DNA from: Pseudosulfitobacter sp. DSM 107133
GTDB lineage: Bacteria; Pseudomonadota; Alphaproteobacteria; Rhodobacterales; Rhodobacteraceae
Assembly: GCF_022788695.1 (NCBI RefSeq)
Contig: NZ_CP085154.1
Span: 1,984,001-2,048,000 of the forward strand
Reading direction: 5' to 3'
DNA length: 64,000 nt
Of the stretch, positions 1 through 7,976 are shown in pieces. The stretch's first letter is position 1, and every line of letters begins with the position of its first letter. The translations under genes were made by a program, and so were the position numbers. The notes below the pieces were generated by a model. It had not been told where the DNA came from. It saw only the letters and a list, made by a program, of their open reading frames with translations, and did no database searches.

Positions 1-789
1 CTGAGCGCGCGGTTGACGGAGTTGGAGAAAACGCTTCGGGAAGCCGACACTGCCTTTGCCGCCGTGTCCGGGGCATCAACCAGTTTCGACGCGCTGGTGA
101 CCGGGGAAGGGACCGCGATGGTCGCCGATGCCCGCGCCGTGCTGGCGAGCGCTCGGACAACGCTTGCTTCGCTCGAAAGCGTGGTTCAGGTCGATGTGCC
201 CGCCGTAGTGACCGACATCCGCCGTGCCGTGACAACGGCAACAGAGGCGGTGGAGCGGGTTGCGGGGGATGTAACCGGTCTGACGGCGCGCTTGGATCCG
301 ATGGCGGCGCAGACCGAAACGGCGCTGGCCTCCGCGACCGCGTTGATGCAGCGGGCGCAGGTCAGCCTTGATGGCATTGACAAAACGCTGAGCGGAACGG
401 ACACGGCGTTGACGGCGGCCGAAACGGCATTCGATGCCGCGACCGGGCTGATGCAAACCGATCTCGCTCCGGTTCTGAGCGACATCCGCACCGCCTCGGA
501 CAGGATCAGCGTCGCGGTCGAAGGCGTGGCCCGCGACGTGCCCGCAATTACCGCCGACTTGCGCGCGCTGATCGCGCGGGCGGATACCGTGGTGGGGCAG
601 GTACAGGCGGCAGTTGCTGCCACGGCACCGGGCCTTGGCAATTTCGCCCAGACCGGCCTGCCAGAGCTGACCCGTCTGAGCGCAGAGGCGCGGGGCCTCG
701 TCACGACCCTGAACAACCTCGTGCGGCGGATCGAGCGTGATCCGGCCCGTTTCCTGCTCGACAACCGCGTTCCTGAATATCGGAGATGA
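1..789 (+). CDS. MCE (MlaD-like) family protein, C-terminal part
   Basis: The gene starts before the window; frame 1 is open from base 1 to the TGA at 787-789. The visible 260 or so residues are a long Ala/Thr/Asp-rich helical stretch with heptad-like repeats (for example ALASATALMQ and ALTAAETAFDAAT), as found C-terminal to the MCE domain in MlaD/PqiB/Mce-type proteins that hold lipids between inner and outer membrane. The MCE domain itself is not in view. The call rests on this helical tail and on the next gene, a PqiC-like lipoprotein that commonly ends such operons, four bases downstream. The family call is therefore an inference from context, but a good one. Confidence 0.6.
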   Translation: MSARLTELEKTLREADTAFAAVSGASTSFDALVTGEGTAMVADARAVLASARTTLASLESVVQVDVPAVVTDIRRAVTTATEAVERVAGDVTGLTARLDPMAAQTETALASATALMQRAQVSLDGIDKTLSGTDTALTAAETAFDAATGLMQTDLAPVLSDIRTASDRISVAVEGVARDVPAITADLRALIARADTVVGQVQAAVAATAPGLGNFAQTGLPELTRLSAEARGLVTTLNNLVRRIERDPARFLLDNRVPEYRR

Positions 790-793
790 CACC

Positions 794-1411
794 ATGACAG
801 CGAATATACTGACCCGACGCATCGCCCTGCTGGGCGCGACAAGCCTGCTTAGCGGGTGCGGCGCGCTGGGTTCGCTGAATACGGCCGCACAGCCATTGGA
901 CACCTACGACCTGGCCCCCGCTGCCGGATCGACATCGGGACCGCGCAGTGCCGCCAAACTGCTGATCGCCCGACCGGAGGCCTCGGCGGCGCTGGCCACG
1001 GATCGCATCATGGTAAGGTCCGACGGCGCCACGATCACCTATCTGCCCGACGCCCGCTGGGCCGACGAGGCCCCGCTGGTGATGCAAGCACTGCTGGTGC
1101 GCAGCATCGCGGGGACGGGGCGGATCGGATATGTGGGGCGCAGTGAGGGCGGACCGGTGCCGGATGCCGCGTTGCTTGTGCGGATGGATGCTTTCGAGGT
1201 CGTCGTGGCACCCGGTGGTGAGGTTCGCGTACATGTCGAGATTGACCTGACCGTGGTGAACGACCGTGACCAGCGCGTGCTCGGCAGGCAAAGCTTCGCA
1301 CAAGTGGCAAATGCCACGAATGACAGCCCACCTGCCATCACCGCTGCATTTCAGGCTGCGCTGAACGTCCTTTTGCCCTCTGCCGCCGAATGGATCTTAC
1401 AAACTCTGTAA
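794..1411 (+). CDS. ABC-type transport auxiliary lipoprotein (PqiC-like)
   Basis: This 205-residue protein starts at ATG 794, with GGAG about nine bases upstream and only four bases after the previous stop. The N-terminus is a lipoprotein signal: basic residues, a hydrophobic run and the lipobox LLSGC near residue 21. The body matches the ABC_trans_aux type of outer-membrane-anchored partner of MCE transporters, with the typical YDLAPA start and a late stretch of paired strands. It presumably works with the upstream MCE protein in moving lipids across the envelope. An in-frame upstream start would add 19 residues before the signal and is unlikely. Confidence 0.8.
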   Translation: MTANILTRRIALLGATSLLSGCGALGSLNTAAQPLDTYDLAPAAGSTSGPRSAAKLLIARPEASAALATDRIMVRSDGATITYLPDARWADEAPLVMQALLVRSIAGTGRIGYVGRSEGGPVPDAALLVRMDAFEVVVAPGGEVRVHVEIDLTVVNDRDQRVLGRQSFAQVANATNDSPPAITAAFQAALNVLLPSAAEWILQTL

Positions 1412-1528
1412 GTCTTGCCCTCAGGCTCGGTGTTGTCCTGACAGTCGCATTCAATATCAAGTTAGCACTCTTCAGTGTTTCACTGCTCCCCTGGAACATT
1501 TTGTTCTTTGCAAACCGAATGATAGGGA

Positions 1529-1675
1529 CTGGACCTGTCACGGTTTGATGCCGCTCCCTTGATGGCGTTAATGCTGCAAAGGAGACGAGCTATGGGCACA
1601 GGAAGAGAGGATGAATTTCGCAAAGACGCGGTGCGCATTGCATTGGCCAGCGGGCTAACTCTGCGTCAGGTTCGA
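1529..1675 (+). pseudogene. IS3-family element tip with truncated orfA
   Basis: Bases 1529-1557 are repeated exactly at 26743-26771 and look like the terminal part of an IS3-type element. About 35 bases further on, after AAAGGAGACGAG, comes ATGGGCACAGG, giving MGTGREDEFRKDAVRIA and SGLTLRQV. This is the start of an IS3 OrfA helix-turn-helix protein. After LRQV (near 1672) the similarity stops and the frame closes at 1756 without an OrfA body. Only the first 30 or so OrfA codons survive. The rest of 1412-1915 shows no gene. Confidence 0.6.
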
Positions 1676-1915
1676 ACGGAACCCTCTTTCTTTGGTGTCC
1701 CCAAGGCTCTTCTTCTATTGGATCATCATCCAGATGCAGTACGGTTTTCTGCGTAAGATATTGGCAAATCTATATTCTTCCTGCATGTGCGCGCAGCAGC
1801 GAAAAAGCTGCCCCACTCGCGTCAGGTGTGGCTCACGACACCGCGAACTGTCGATTAAGGCGCGTGTCGGCGGGGATATGCTGACCTTACCGGATACAGT
1901 GCACAAACAATGCGT

Positions 1916-3595
1916 TCATCTTGCCGAATAGGTGACCTTTCCGTCGCAAATCGTCACCTGCGCCGAGGCATCCGTGATCTGTGCAGGGGCCAGCGTGGTT
2001 ACATCGTGGCTGAGGATGGTCACGTCGGCCATCATTCCGGCCTTCAGCTTGCCTTTGCGGTCTTCGTTGAACTCGACCCAGGCGTTGTCGCGGGTATAGC
2101 TGGCCAGCGTGTCGGTCAGGCTTTGCGTCTGGTCGCGCCATTTTGGACCCAGATCCAGCGGGGCGATGGCGGCCTTGATGGTGTCCATCACGTCGATCTG
2201 GATCACCGGCCAGTCGGTCGAGAAGATCACCCTGGCGCCGGTGTTGCGGATGTCCTGCCATGCATAGGCACCGGCGATCTGGTCGTCGTGCAGATATTGC
2301 CCCACGCCCGAGGGCGGGAAGATATGGCCGCGCGGCGCGTGTCCGGGCTGGATCGACGCCACGATGCCCAGTTCAGCCAGACGCGGAATGTCGTCGGTGT
2401 GCATGACTTCAAGGTGTTCGATCCGGTGGCGGCTGTCGCGCGCTCCGTTGGCCTGTTGTGCTGCGGCGTAGGCGTCGATGGTGCGCCGCACAGCTGCGTC
2501 GCCAATGGCGTGCACAGCGATCTGAAACCCAAGGCGGTCCGCCTCGACGGCGCAGGCCACGAAATGGTCCTGGGTAAAGACTTCGTCGCCGGTATTGCCG
2601 TCCTTGCCCAGGTCACCGGGGTAGGGGCGCAGCATCAGCGCTGTGCCGCTTTCGATCACCCCGTCGATGAACATTTTCACGTGGTTGCAACGCAATTTGT
2701 CGCCCTGATAGCGGGCCCGCATTTCCGGGGCTTCGCGGGACATCCGCGCGACCGGATCAGTGCCTTTCATGTGAAAGGGCACTTCGCAGCGGCACAGCAG
2801 GCGACCTTCGGCTTCCAGCTCGCTCAGCAGTTCCAGCTGATAGGTATTGCCATCCATCAGATGCAGGCCGGTGATGCCTTGGGCGGCGCAATGTTTCAGC
2901 CCGGCCGCGATCACATCCTTGTCCATCTCACGTTGGGCAGGGGTGGGCGCTGGCACCGGATCCTTGCCTGTGGTCAGCCCCATCATTTCGCGGCCCGCGT
3001 GGCGGGTCAGTGCCAGAACGGGGCTGTAGGCCCCCGGTTCCAGCAACTCGCCACTGGCCAGACCGTCGTCGCCCATAACAATCTGCGACCCGGCGTCAAC
3101 GACGCCACCTTGTAACAGCCCTGCCGCCTTCAGCGCGGCCGTGTTGGCCCAGACGGTATGGTGGTCGGGTGCAAACATGGCCAGCGGGCGGTCGGGCAGG
3201 ATGGTGTCCAGATCGTGACGGGTCAGCGTGTGGCCGGTGCCAAGAATGTCATAGTCGGCCATCACGCAGAACACCAAGGTGTCGTCGGGGTTGGCGGCGG
3301 CATAGGGTACAATCGCCTGACGCATCCCGTCCAGACCCTGCACGCCATACAGGCTCAGCTGCGACAGTTCGACCGAGCCGCCGAACAGATGCACATGGCT
3401 GTCGATAAAGCCCGGCAACACGGTGCCGCCCTTGGCGTCGATCATGCGGGTTTGCACGTCGCCAAGCCCCTTGACCATCGCATCATCACCAACGGCAATG
3501 ATCCGGCCATCGGCGATGGCCAGCGCTTGCGCCTGCGGGGCGTCGGGATCAAAGGTGATCAGTTTGCCGTTAAAAATGATGATATCTGCCGTCAT
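1916..3595 (-). CDS. amidohydrolase family protein (Amidohydrolase_3, YtcJ-like)
   Basis: A 559-residue metal-dependent hydrolase. It opens with the amidohydrolase beta-sandwich (ADIIIFNGKLITFD), then the metal motif GFIDSHVHLFGG near residue 65. Later elements are a conserved HAIGDAAVRRTID segment, the RIEHLEV motif and STDWPV. These are marks of the Amidohydrolase_3 group (YtcJ, N-substituted formamide deformylase-like). The exact substrate cannot be read. The gene follows the polyamine-type transporter on the same strand, which suggests it hydrolyses an imported amine, amide or carbamoyl compound. An intrinsic terminator lies directly before it, so it is expressed by read-through or from its own promoter. 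Confidence 0.85.
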   Translation of the reverse strand: MTADIIIFNGKLITFDPDAPQAQALAIADGRIIAVGDDAMVKGLGDVQTRMIDAKGGTVLPGFIDSHVHLFGGSVELSQLSLYGVQGLDGMRQAIVPYAAANPDDTLVFCVMADYDILGTGHTLTRHDLDTILPDRPLAMFAPDHHTVWANTAALKAAGLLQGGVVDAGSQIVMGDDGLASGELLEPGAYSPVLALTRHAGREMMGLTTGKDPVPAPTPAQREMDKDVIAAGLKHCAAQGITGLHLMDGNTYQLELLSELEAEGRLLCRCEVPFHMKGTDPVARMSREAPEMRARYQGDKLRCNHVKMFIDGVIESGTALMLRPYPGDLGKDGNTGDEVFTQDHFVACAVEADRLGFQIAVHAIGDAAVRRTIDAYAAAQQANGARDSRHRIEHLEVMHTDDIPRLAELGIVASIQPGHAPRGHIFPPSGVGQYLHDDQIAGAYAWQDIRNTGARVIFSTDWPVIQIDVMDTIKAAIAPLDLGPKWRDQTQSLTDTLASYTRDNAWVEFNEDRKGKLKAGMMADVTILSHDVTTLAPAQITDASAQVTICDGKVTYSAR

Positions 3596-3611
3596 ATGTG
3601 CCTCGTCAGGG

Positions 3612-3642
3612 AAAAACGCGGCCCCCTTGATCAGGGGCCGCG
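3612..3642 (-). terminator. intrinsic terminator between transporter and amidohydrolase
   Basis: On the minus strand a perfect 9-bp stem (CGCGGCCCC at 3617-3625 with GGGGCCGCG at 3634-3642) has an 8-base loop and is followed by five T residues (3612-3616). It lies just after the stop of the binding-protein gene and about 17 bases before the amidohydrolase ATG. It should cap most transcripts of the transporter operon and protect the binding-protein mRNA. Confidence 0.8.
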
Positions 3643-3651
3643 CGAACGGGT

Positions 3652-4677
3652 TTATTTCAAAAGTTCGGTCCAGATCGCCGTGTACAGTTTGGACGCCGAA
3701 GGCGGGCAGGTGCGCGCGATATAGGCGGCGCCTTTCAGCTCTTCGGGAACCACCACTTCGGGTGCTGTCTTCATGTCTTCGGGCAAAAACGCTTCTGAAC
3801 CTGCAATGCCGTTGGCGTAACGGGCAAACGACGACAGCATCGCTGCGTTTTCAGGGTCCATAATGAAGTTCAGGAAGATCTTGGCGTTATCGACGTTTTG
3901 CGCGTCGGCCAGGATCGCCGCATTGTCCATCCAGACCGGAAAGCCTTCTTGCGGATAACCGAATGCAATGTCCGGATTGTCAACGCGCGAACGGAATGAC
4001 GCGCCGTTCCAGTTCACCCCGGCGGCCAGGTCGCCCTTGGCGAATTTTTCGATGTTACCATAGTCCATCGACACCCAGAACGGTTTGGCCGCTTGCAGAA
4101 CATCGCGGACTTTCATCAGCGTTTCCTTGTCGTCGGTACATTGTTCGCCGCCGACATAGTGGATCGCCATGCCCATCACGTCGTTCATTTCAGGCACCAC
4201 GTTGATCTTGCCCTTGAGCTCTTCGGGCGGATCAAAGATCACGGCGGCGGTGTTGATGTCTCCACCATAAACTGCGGTGTTCACGGTAACCCCCACGGTG
4301 CCCCATTGCCATGGCACGGTATAGTTGCGGCCCGGATCAAATTCGACATCAACCCACTGCGGGTCCATGTTCTTGAAGTTCTCCATCTCGTTGGGCTTGG
4401 ATTCCATCAGCAGACCTTCCTGGATGAAGATCGGCACATAAGTCCCTGATGGCACGACAATATCAAAACCGTGACCGCCGGCCTTGATCTTGGCCAGCGC
4501 TGTGTCGTTGCTGTCGTAATCGGTGATTGTAACCTTGATACCGGTCTCGGCTTCGAACTTTTTGATCATTTCGGGGCTGGTGTAGTTGCCCCAGTTGTAG
4601 ATGTTCAGCTCACCATCGGCCAAAGCCGGACTGCTGATCGCCATCACGGCGGCAATGCTTGTCAGTGTCTTTCTCAT
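3652..4677 (-). CDS. polyamine-type ABC transporter substrate-binding protein
   Basis: A 341-residue periplasmic binding protein of the PotD/PotF family. A cleavable signal peptide ends at SSPALA (residue 20), followed directly by the family start [17 protein letters not shown] and then [17 protein letters not shown]. These are standard landmarks of spermidine/putrescine-binding proteins. It is the fourth gene of the operon, 27 bases after the second permease gene, and delivers substrate to the two permeases and the ATPase upstream. Polyamine specificity is inferred from the family; related proteins also bind opines and other amines. Confidence 0.88.
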   Translation of the reverse strand: MRKTLTSIAAVMAISSPALADGELNIYNWGNYTSPEMIKKFEAETGIKVTITDYDSNDTALAKIKAGGHGFDIVVPSGTYVPIFIQEGLLMESKPNEMENFKNMDPQWVDVEFDPGRNYTVPWQWGTVGVTVNTAVYGGDINTAAVIFDPPEELKGKINVVPEMNDVMGMAIHYVGGEQCTDDKETLMKVRDVLQAAKPFWVSMDYGNIEKFAKGDLAAGVNWNGASFRSRVDNPDIAFGYPQEGFPVWMDNAAILADAQNVDNAKIFLNFIMDPENAAMLSSFARYANGIAGSEAFLPEDMKTAPEVVVPEELKGAAYIARTCPPSASKLYTAIWTELLK

Positions 4678-4704
4678 TTTCAGACTCCCAGTTGTTATTA
4701 TGGT

Positions 4705-5505
4705 TCAGGTCTTGAGTTTGCTGAGCGCGGTAAAGGCGACAACCATGGTCACCGAGATCCCCAGCAGGACGGTCGAGATCGCGTTGACCTCGGGCGTTAC
4801 GATGCGGCGCAGTTGCCCCAGCATATAGGTGGGCAGCGTATCCTGGCCGGCGGATTTCACAAATTCTGTAATCACCACGTCATCCAGACTGATCACAAAG
4901 GCCAGCATCGCCCCCGCAAGGATACCGGGCCACAATTGGGGCAGGGTGATGCGGGTAAAGACGCGAAACGGCGGCGCATAGAGATCGGCCGCCGCCTGTT
5001 CCAGCGCCAGATCCATCCCCGTCAGACGCGCGCGGATCGGCATATAGGCGAAAGGAATACAAAAGGCGGTGTGCGCAATGACCAGATACATCAGACCGGT
5101 GTAGCCCGTGGCCACCTTGATCATCGCAAAGAAAATCAGCAGCGCAACGGCAGTGACAATCTCGGGGACCATCAGCGGTTGGTTGATCATTGCAAAGACC
5201 GCCGACTGGCCTTTGAACCGTGGGGTGCGGGTGGTGGCCAGGGCGGCCAGAACCGCCAGTGTTGTCGAAATGCCCGACGCCCAGAAGGCGATTATCAGAC
5301 TGCGCACCGTGGCCTCCTGGACCTGTTCATTGGCCCAGGCGGACACATACCAGCGCCACGAGAACCCTTCCCAGATGGCGATGGAGGTGCCTGCATTGAA
5401 CGAATAGATCACCAACAGGATGATCGGCATATACAGCAGTACAAAGGTAACTGTCGCGATGGATCTAAAGCCCGGCATCCGTTGAATTTCAAAGCGCTTA
5501 GCCAT
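4705..5505 (-). CDS. polyamine-type ABC transporter permease (PotC/PotI-like)
   Basis: A 266-residue inner-membrane permease with about six membrane segments, from TVTFVLLYMPIILLVIYSF onward, and a clear EAA loop (EQAAADLYA, then ITLPQLWPGILAGA). The start is taken at the ATG at 5505, giving MAKRFEIQRMPG. It overlaps the upstream permease gene by eight bases, as is usual for translationally coupled permease pairs; the longer frame to 5538 would run far into the upstream gene. It forms the channel together with the permease encoded just before it. Confidence 0.9.
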   Translation of the reverse strand: MAKRFEIQRMPGFRSIATVTFVLLYMPIILLVIYSFNAGTSIAIWEGFSWRWYVSAWANEQVQEATVRSLIIAFWASGISTTLAVLAALATTRTPRFKGQSAVFAMINQPLMVPEIVTAVALLIFFAMIKVATGYTGLMYLVIAHTAFCIPFAYMPIRARLTGMDLALEQAAADLYAPPFRVFTRITLPQLWPGILAGAMLAFVISLDDVVITEFVKSAGQDTLPTYMLGQLRRIVTPEVNAISTVLLGISVTMVVAFTALSKLKT

Positions 5506-6430
5506 GATGCGTCTCCTCGCTTCCGACGCTGCGCACATAGGCCATCAGCGCCACCATCACGATGGCCAGCAATGTGATCGACAGCGCCGCACCCAATGGC
5601 CAGTTGCGCCCCTGCCCGAATTGCAATTCGATCAGGTTGCCGATCATCAACTGGTTGCCGCCGCCCATGACCCGCGGTGTGACATAGGCGCCAAGCGAGG
5701 GCACGAAAACCAGAATGGATCCGGCTATCACTCCCGGTTTGACCAGCGGCAGGATGATGCGTCCCAGCACCTTCATGCGCGTTGCATACAGATCGTAACC
5801 CGCTTCAACCAAAGAGAAATCCAGCCGTTCCATCGAGGCATACAGTGGCAGTACCATCAGCGGCAGATAGACATAGATCATGCCCACAAGGATCGAGAAT
5901 TCGGTGAACAGCATCTGGATCGGCTGGTCTATAATGCCTGTCCACATCAGCAAGGTGTTGATCGTGCCTTCGTTGCGGATCAGTTCTACCACCGCAAAGG
6001 TGCGGATCAGAATGTTGGTCCAGAACGGGATGATAATCAGCAACATCCACAGGTCACGCTGTTTCTTGGGGCGTGTGGCGATGAAATAGGCGGTGGGAAA
6101 GCCGAATATGATGCAGCCCACGGTGGTCATCAGTGACAGTTTGACCGACCGCCAGAAGATCGACAAATGCGCATCGGACCAGCTGAGCGTGTCATCAAAA
6201 ATATCGCGCTGCATGAACACGTTGAACCATGCATCGCCCGAGGGCTGCCAGACCACGCCACCATAGTCACCAGGCGTCAGCACCGAATAAATCAGCGTGA
6301 TCAGCAGCGGGCCCGACGCTGCAAACAGCAGCACCAGCAAGGCCGGCGCCAACAGCATCCAGCGCACACGCGACGCACGTTTTTGCGCTTCGGTGGCGGT
6401 GCGCGGTGCGGGGGGTGCAAGCTCTGCCAT
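5498..6430 (-). CDS. polyamine-type ABC transporter permease (PotB/PotH-like)
   Basis: A 310-residue permease. It has a first membrane span at about residues 25-47, a periplasmic loop rich in aromatic residues, then the typical block of spans and an EAA loop (VEAGYDLYATRM, then ILPLVKPGVIAGS). It starts two bases after the ATPase stop and overlaps the next permease by eight bases, so the operon is tightly coupled. It pairs with the PotC-like subunit. Confidence 0.9.
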   Translation of the reverse strand: MAELAPPAPRTATEAQKRASRVRWMLLAPALLVLLFAASGPLLITLIYSVLTPGDYGGVVWQPSGDAWFNVFMQRDIFDDTLSWSDAHLSIFWRSVKLSLMTTVGCIIFGFPTAYFIATRPKKQRDLWMLLIIIPFWTNILIRTFAVVELIRNEGTINTLLMWTGIIDQPIQMLFTEFSILVGMIYVYLPLMVLPLYASMERLDFSLVEAGYDLYATRMKVLGRIILPLVKPGVIAGSILVFVPSLGAYVTPRVMGGGNQLMIGNLIELQFGQGRNWPLGAALSITLLAIVMVALMAYVRSVGSEETHHG

Positions 6431-6432
6431 GC

Positions 6433-7512
6433 TCAGTCCCTCAGAACCTGACCAACACCGGGTGCGAACTGCACGCCGATCCGGTCGCCGGTGGTAAAGC
6501 CTGCCGCTTCGTCGGGGCGGTTCTGGCGTCGCACGACAAATCCGGTGCCGTCATCCAGCGCCACATGGTAATGGGTGTCGGTGCCGAAATAGACGATCTC
6601 GGCCAGCCTGCCGGGCAACAGCCCGTCGGCCTCGGGGCCGATGCTGGCATGTTCGGGGCGCACAGCCAGCGTGACCTTGCCCTGCATGGCCTCACCCTCG
6701 GGCATCTTGGCGACGACCGTCTTGCCCGACGACAGGGTGACCTGCGCATCCGTACCGTTGTTTGCGGCGACTTCGGCGGGGACAAAGTTGGTATCGCCAA
6801 TGAAATCGGCAACAAAGCGTTCGGTCGGATGGTCATAGATTTCACGCGGCCCGCCGATCTGGCGGATGGTGCCCGCACTCATCACCGCGATGCGATCAGA
6901 CATGGTCAGCGCTTCTTCCTGATCGTGGGTGACAAAGATAAAGGTAATGCCGGTTTCCATCTGCAAGCGTTTCAATTCCAGCTGCATGTCCTTGCGCAGC
7001 TTGAAATCCAGTGCGCTGAGCGGTTCGTCCAGCAACAGCACCTTGGGGCGCGGGGCCAGCGCACGGGCCAGTGCCACGCGTTGCTGTTGACCACCCGAAA
7101 TCTGACCCGTCTGGCGGTCGGCCATTTCGGTCATCTTCACCAGTTCCATCATTTCGCCGACGGTCCGCTTGATTTCGGACCTGGGTTTTCCCAACATCTC
7201 AAGGCCAAAGCCGATGTTTTGCGCCACCGTCATATGCGGAAACAAAGCATAGCTTTGAAACACTGTGTTCACGGGCCGCTTGTAGGGAGGTTGGTGCGTC
7301 AGGTCCGCACCGTGCATCGTCAGGCTGCCAGAGGTCGGATGTTCAAACCCTGCGATCAAGCGCAGCAACGTGGTCTTGCCGCACCCGGATGGCCCCAGAA
7401 GGGTGAAAAATTCGTTGTGCACAATGTCGATACTGGCGTCGGCCAGCGCGACGACATCCGGCGATCCAGAGTATACTTTGCGTAGATTGCGCGCACTAAT
7501 CGCTGCGGTCAC
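6433..7512 (-). CDS. polyamine-type ABC transporter ATP-binding protein (PotA/PotG-like)
   Basis: A 359-residue ATPase and first gene of the transporter operon. It contains Walker A (GPSGCGKTT), the Q-loop region, the ABC signature (ISGGQQQR), Walker B ([12 protein letters not shown]) and the switch His (FVTHDQEEA). These are followed by a C-terminal TOBE_2 domain with VRPEHASIG, as in PotA/PotG. It powers import through the two permeases. The promoter should lie in the 464-base divergent region toward the chemoreceptor gene. Confidence 0.93.
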   Translation of the reverse strand: MTAAISARNLRKVYSGSPDVVALADASIDIVHNEFFTLLGPSGCGKTTLLRLIAGFEHPTSGSLTMHGADLTHQPPYKRPVNTVFQSYALFPHMTVAQNIGFGLEMLGKPRSEIKRTVGEMMELVKMTEMADRQTGQISGGQQQRVALARALAPRPKVLLLDEPLSALDFKLRKDMQLELKRLQMETGITFIFVTHDQEEALTMSDRIAVMSAGTIRQIGGPREIYDHPTERFVADFIGDTNFVPAEVAANNGTDAQVTLSSGKTVVAKMPEGEAMQGKVTLAVRPEHASIGPEADGLLPGRLAEIVYFGTDTHYHVALDDGTGFVVRRQNRPDEAAGFTTGDRIGVQFAPGVGQVLRD

Positions 7513-7976
7513 AGGCAGTGTCTCCCTTGGGTATTACGGGTCTGTAGCGCCCGTTTTGATCATAACCGAGAGGTCGAGAGTCGGATCCGCATCACCAATT
7601 TTACGCAAATATCCAATTTTTTAAGTGTGATACATATCCAGCAGACGACAATTCAGATTAATTTGATCAAATGTTAGGACGGATTTTCCGTTTCTGCAAC
7701 GATAGTATGCAACGCGCAGCGAAAATTTGGCACCCCCGAAAATTCTGCCCGTTTAAAGCGCATCTTTCCCCGCGCCGGTTACACCTGAATGGCAACAGGA
7801 CGGTCGATTTCGTCCGGGGCAGTGTCGCAGCCGGTTGGCCAAACCTTCCGCGCACGGGCAACTCTTAGAAATTTTGTGAAACCGCAAATAGGGTTAAGTG
7901 ACTGTTCACCCATCCGCGTCATAACCGCAAGAGGCAGGCAATCGCCGCCAATGTCTGCGTGTGAACAACAAATCGG
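7513..7976. other. divergent intergenic region (transporter operon / chemoreceptor)
   Basis: This 464-base stretch separates two genes reading away from each other and must hold both promoters. Its AT-richer part, near 7600-7680, includes TTTTACGCAAATATCC and AATTTGATC runs suitable for the minus-strand promoter. Short open frames here have no recognisable similarity and no good ribosome-binding sites. A candidate CtrA half-site pair is listed separately. Confidence 0.5.
7894..7908 (+). promoter_or_regulatory. candidate CtrA site before the chemoreceptor gene
   Basis: The sequence reads TTAA, seven bases (GTGACTG), TTCA. It differs at one position from the alphaproteobacterial CtrA consensus TTAA-N7-TTAA. 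It lies 69 bases upstream of the chemoreceptor ATG. In related Rhodobacterales, chemotaxis and motility genes are under CtrA control. A 7-of-8 match by chance is not rare, so this is only a candidate. Confidence 0.35.

Noticed and set aside
1910-3115. Long plus-strand open frame opposite the amidohydrolase gene
   Set aside because: It is the antisense of a well-supported gene; GC-rich codon use keeps the opposite frame open. No start site or family similarity.
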